From: Firmicutes bacterium UBA7709
Lineage (GTDB): Bacteria; Bacillota_A; Clostridia; Peptostreptococcales; Anaerovoracaceae
DNA: 7,748 nt
Reading direction: 5' to 3'
Assembly (NCBI GenBank): GCA_002482405.1
Contig: DLFX01000146.1
Location: forward strand, 11,391-19,138
Under the pieces are notes generated by a model. It saw only the letters and a program-made list of their open reading frames with translations. It made no database searches and was not told where the DNA came from. The translations under genes and the position numbers were made by a program. Positions 5,605 through 7,748 of this stretch are shown here, in pieces. Position 1 is the stretch's first letter; each line of letters starts with the position of its first letter.

Positions 5605-5835
5605 TTACTTTACATCTTCCATCGACGCTCCGAAATTGATGTGCAGTACATTTCCGTTGGGTGTAACCAATGCTGGCACCGATTTTACTCCAGCCTTTTC
5701 AGCTTCATCCACCCGGCTTTTGTTTTCTCCTAAATGAACCACTTCCACATTGGACGCACCAATCAACTGAACAATGTCGTGCTCGGCACTCACACATACC
5801 GGGCAACCCGCATGATAAAAAATAGACTTCATCAT
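5605..5835 (-). CDS. Small thioredoxin-like protein with CPVC active site
   Basis: This compact protein of about 76 residues has a thioredoxin/glutaredoxin-like layout: a first strand KSIFYHAG, then the redox motif CPVC (Cys11 and Cys14), a helix, the strand VEVVHLG, and the cis-proline segment KSVPALV (Pro54) before the last strands NGNVLHINFG. It has no signal peptide, so it should act in the cytosol as a thiol-disulphide oxidoreductase or electron carrier; its partner is not known. I start it at the ATG at 5835 (a second ATG follows at once at 5832). A TTG at 5862 is in frame but would leave almost no leader after the predicted promoter. It ends with DVK and a TAA at 5605-5607. It reads in the same direction as marR, upstream of it, with its own promoter and a shared palindrome, which suggests MarR control. 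The fold is likely, the substrate is unknown. Confidence 0.8.
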   Translation of the reverse strand: MMKSIFYHAGCPVCVSAEHDIVQLIGASNVEVVHLGENKSRVDEAEKAGVKSVPALVTPNGNVLHINFGASMEDVK

Positions 5836-5873
5836 TAAATAGTTTTGATGTAAGGATGACAATATCGTCGCTA

Positions 5874-5904
5874 CAAATATAGTAAGGAATCCTAACTAAA
5901 CAAA
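5874..5904 (-). promoter_or_regulatory. Bacteroidota-type promoter of the thioredoxin-like gene
   Basis: On the minus strand TTTG (5901-5904) is followed by 19 bases and TATATTTG (5874-5881), matching the Bacteroidota consensus of a -33 TTTG and a -7 TAnnTTTG with usual spacing. The start would fall near 5868, roughly 33 bases before the ATG. The entire spacer is occupied by a palindrome, so a bound repressor would block the polymerase directly. Confidence 0.75.
5882..5896. promoter_or_regulatory. Candidate MarR operator O2 (thioredoxin-like promoter)
   Basis: The plus strand reads GTAAGGAATCCTAAC. Six of the seven base pairs around the central A are symmetrical (GT.AGGA with TCCT.AC). It shares AGGAATCCTAAC with O1 and lies between the -33 and -7 elements, touching the latter. 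Confidence 0.6.
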
Positions 5905-6102
5905 TTATTTTGAATTTATGCTTACTCTGTAAGTTTGTTGAGGGATTTGGAATGAGCCGATATCAGTGTATTCCTTAAGCGAAGGCCGGGGGATGGTGTT
6001 GCGAGAGTAGGGGAGTATAGCAGCGTTGCGTGTTCATGTTGAACACATCAAATCACATCTACTGTACCATTCCTGCTGTTGTGGTATTTAACACAACAAC
6101 TG

Positions 6103-7650
6103 TTACAGCTTAATCTCTTCTTCATTTTTATCGAAGAAACGGAACTCTGTGAGGTGGTAATTAGAATTCGCTTTTACGCGGATTTTTTGTTTCATCTTCC
6201 ACGACCATTTCATGCGCTTCGACGGGAAGCCGGAAGTTAAATACGCATGCAGGATGGGATGTACCTGAATAGTGAGGCCACTATGCTTTTGCATGATGAG
6301 GTAATTCAGGTTTTTGGCAATTTCATCCTCAAGAATCAGAGTAGAGGAAACCTTGCCGGTACCTTCGCAACTCGGACAAATCTCGCTGGTGTTGATGTTG
6401 GTTTCAGGTTTCATCCGCTGACGCGTAATCTGCATCAACCCGAATTTAGAAATAGGAAGTACGGCATGTTTGGCACGGTCCAGTTTCATAAACTGATCCA
6501 TAGCGTCAGTCAGTTTCTTCTTGTTTTCCATCAACTTCATATCAATGAAGTCAACCACAATGATACCACCGAGGTCGCGTAAACGCAGTTGCCGTGCAAT
6601 TTCTTCAGCGGCTTCCAGGTTGGTTTCCAGAGCGTTTTGTTCCTGATTATTGCTTACACTTTTGTATCCGCTGTTCACATCAATTACATGCAGGGCTTCA
6701 GTGTGTTCAATAATCAGGTATGCGCCACTTGGCAGGTTTACTGTTTTACCGAATGCCGCCTTCACTTGTTTGGTTACGCCGAAACTGTCGAAGATGGGCA
6801 TTCCGTTGCTGTAATAAGAAATGATGTCAGACTTATTCGGTGCAATCTTGCGGATATAATTTTTAGTATCGTTGAACAGGTTCTTGTCATTCACCACCAC
6901 TTTGTTGAAATCTTCATTCAACAGGTCGCGCAGGATGCTGGTGGTTTTAGTTTGTTCACTGAGAATTTTAGCGGGAGGAACGGCACCCTTCAGGTTTTTC
7001 TGAATGGTATTCCAGGTTTGGATGAGTCCGTTCAAATCATCGTGCAACTCAGCCGTTTGCTTATTTTCCGCAGCAGTACGAACAATCACACCCAGGTTTT
7101 TAGGTTTGATGGCTTCGATGATTTTCTGCAGCCGTTTTCTTTCTTCTGAAGAATGAATTTTTCTGGAAATGGCCGCCACATCGTTGAATGGTGTAACCAC
7201 TACAAAGCGCCCTGGGATAGAAATTTCGCAACTCAAACGCGGGCCTTTGGCCGCAATTGGTTCTTTTAAAATCTGAACCAGTATGTTGGGCTTCCCGGTC
7301 AGTACTTCGGTAATCTTTCCGGTCTTAATGATTTCAGGCTCTACTTTAAAAGCATCAAAATCAATTCCATCATCCCCCTTTTCAATCATGCACTGGTGGG
7401 TGAATTTCATCAGGGAGCGTACGTATGGACTCAAATCAGTGTAATGCAGGAAGGCATCTTTTTCGAAGCCTACATCTACGAATGCCGCGTTCAGTCCGGG
7501 AATAAGTTTTTTTACTTTACCCAGATATAAATCACCTACAGAGAAGTTGGCATCAGCGTTTTCGCTATGCAACTCCACCAGTTTTTTGTCCTCCAGCAAG
7601 GCAATTTCTACCCCTGTAGGAACAGCATTAATGATTAACTCCTTGGTCAC
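6103..7650 (-). CDS. rng: Ribonuclease E/G family endoribonuclease
   Basis: This 515-residue protein has the length and motif order of Bacteroidota RNase G (CafA), a single-strand-specific endonuclease for rRNA processing and mRNA decay. An S1 RNA-binding domain covers about 35-130 (GDLYLGKVKKLIPGLNAAFVD, DAFLHYTDL). The catalytic DNase I-like subdomain contains IDVNSG with Asp324 and VVDFIDM with Asp367, matching the two metal-binding aspartates of Escherichia coli RNase E (Asp303 and Asp346). CPSC (425-428) followed by EGTGKV is the zinc-link of the family. There is no long C-terminal scaffold as in RNase E, so it is not a degradosome-organising form. The start is GTG at 7650: an in-frame TGA lies upstream and no ATG is available before residue 81. 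No Shine-Dalgarno sequence is visible. It reads in the same direction as the thioredoxin-like and marR genes, but a 267-base gap makes cotranscription unlikely. Confidence 0.95.
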   Translation of the reverse strand: MTKELIINAVPTGVEIALLEDKKLVELHSENADANFSVGDLYLGKVKKLIPGLNAAFVDVGFEKDAFLHYTDLSPYVRSLMKFTHQCMIEKGDDGIDFDAFKVEPEIIKTGKITEVLTGKPNILVQILKEPIAAKGPRLSCEISIPGRFVVVTPFNDVAAISRKIHSSEERKRLQKIIEAIKPKNLGVIVRTAAENKQTAELHDDLNGLIQTWNTIQKNLKGAVPPAKILSEQTKTTSILRDLLNEDFNKVVVNDKNLFNDTKNYIRKIAPNKSDIISYYSNGMPIFDSFGVTKQVKAAFGKTVNLPSGAYLIIEHTEALHVIDVNSGYKSVSNNQEQNALETNLEAAEEIARQLRLRDLGGIIVVDFIDMKLMENKKKLTDAMDQFMKLDRAKHAVLPISKFGLMQITRQRMKPETNINTSEICPSCEGTGKVSSTLILEDEIAKNLNYLIMQKHSGLTIQVHPILHAYLTSGFPSKRMKWSWKMKQKIRVKANSNYHLTEFRFFDKNEEEIKL

Positions 7651-7694
7651 GTTATAAATGCGCGAACACCTTATGGATATGATTCAAACAGAGG

Positions 7695-7737
7695 GTACAC
7701 AACAGCAGGCACGGTTTACGTACCATACGTTGTGTAC
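7695..7737. repeat. Inverted repeat upstream of rng
   Basis: GTACACAAC (7695-7703) is the exact reverse complement of GTTGTGTAC (7729-7737), with 25 bases between. It lies 45-87 bases ahead of the rng start. It could be the terminator stem of a gene beyond the window or a regulatory site for rng; the window end prevents a decision. Confidence 0.4.
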
Positions 7738-7748
7738 ATATCATGGGG

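Larger units (their letters stand above)
5836..6102. other. Non-coding gap between the thioredoxin-like gene and rng
   Basis: Apart from the promoter and operator at its left end, I find no gene here. The middle (about 5930-6028) has no clear signal. The right end holds two perfect seven-pair inverted repeats: GTGTTCA (6030-6036) with TGAACAC (6040-6046), and TGTTGTG (6077-6083) with CACAACA (6092-6098). The second lies five bases past the rng stop on the minus strand and could be a weak transcript end, although no T-run follows it. Confidence 0.5.

Noticed and set aside
6247..7149. Two open frames on the plus strand opposite rng (111 and 186 codons)
   Set aside because: Both are antisense to a full-length RNase G with intact catalytic and zinc motifs and show no family features of their own.

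Overview
The window looks like two unrelated bacterial genomes joined inside a tRNA-Leu gene at about 3174-3231. The left part (1 to about 3200) fits an endospore-forming Clostridia-type Firmicute. It has the 3' end of a YunB-like sporulation gene, hflX, a YigZ/IMPACT-family gene, strong GGAGG-type ribosome binding sites, TTGACA-N17-TATAAT-type promoters, and tRNA genes that encode their own CCA ends. The right part (about 3200 to 7748) fits a Bacteroidota, probably Chitinophagaceae-like. It has a Bacteroidota-type trigger factor, a MarR regulator, a small thioredoxin-like protein and a ribonuclease E/G family gene, with little or no Shine-Dalgarno sequence and TAnnTTTG-type -7 promoter elements. 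Family names rest on recalled motifs and protein signatures; no database was searched.

Layout, left part: partial yunB (2-259, +); a leader region with a candidate promoter and two strong hairpins (260-413); hflX (414-1691, +); yigZ-like gene (1739-2368, +); then a tRNA cluster Asn-Val-Asp-His-Gln-Lys (2452-3108) served by two near-consensus sigma-70 promoters (2388-2416 and 2585-2613). The seventh tRNA, Leu(UAG) at 3174-3255, is where the two genomes meet. Its 5' acceptor strand does not match its 3' strand and, unlike the other six, it lacks an encoded CCA.

Layout, right part: tig (3328-4695, +) ending in a clear intrinsic terminator (4722-4749), facing a minus-strand group of marR (4814-5425), a thioredoxin-like gene (5605-5835) and, beyond a 267-base non-coding gap, rng/cafA (6103-7650). 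The most interesting biology is the marR/thioredoxin pair. Almost the same palindrome, GTTAGGATTCC(T)TAC on the minus strand, sits against a TAnnTTTG -7 element upstream of each of the two genes, which suggests that the MarR protein represses itself and the thioredoxin gene. The MarR protein carries a four-cysteine C-terminal extension, so a redox- or metal-sensing switch is a reasonable hypothesis.

The join itself is best read as an assembly chimera rather than gene transfer, because both sides carry ordinary housekeeping genes with their own phylum's translation and promoter signals. Gene-order conclusions across 3174-3255 should not be drawn.
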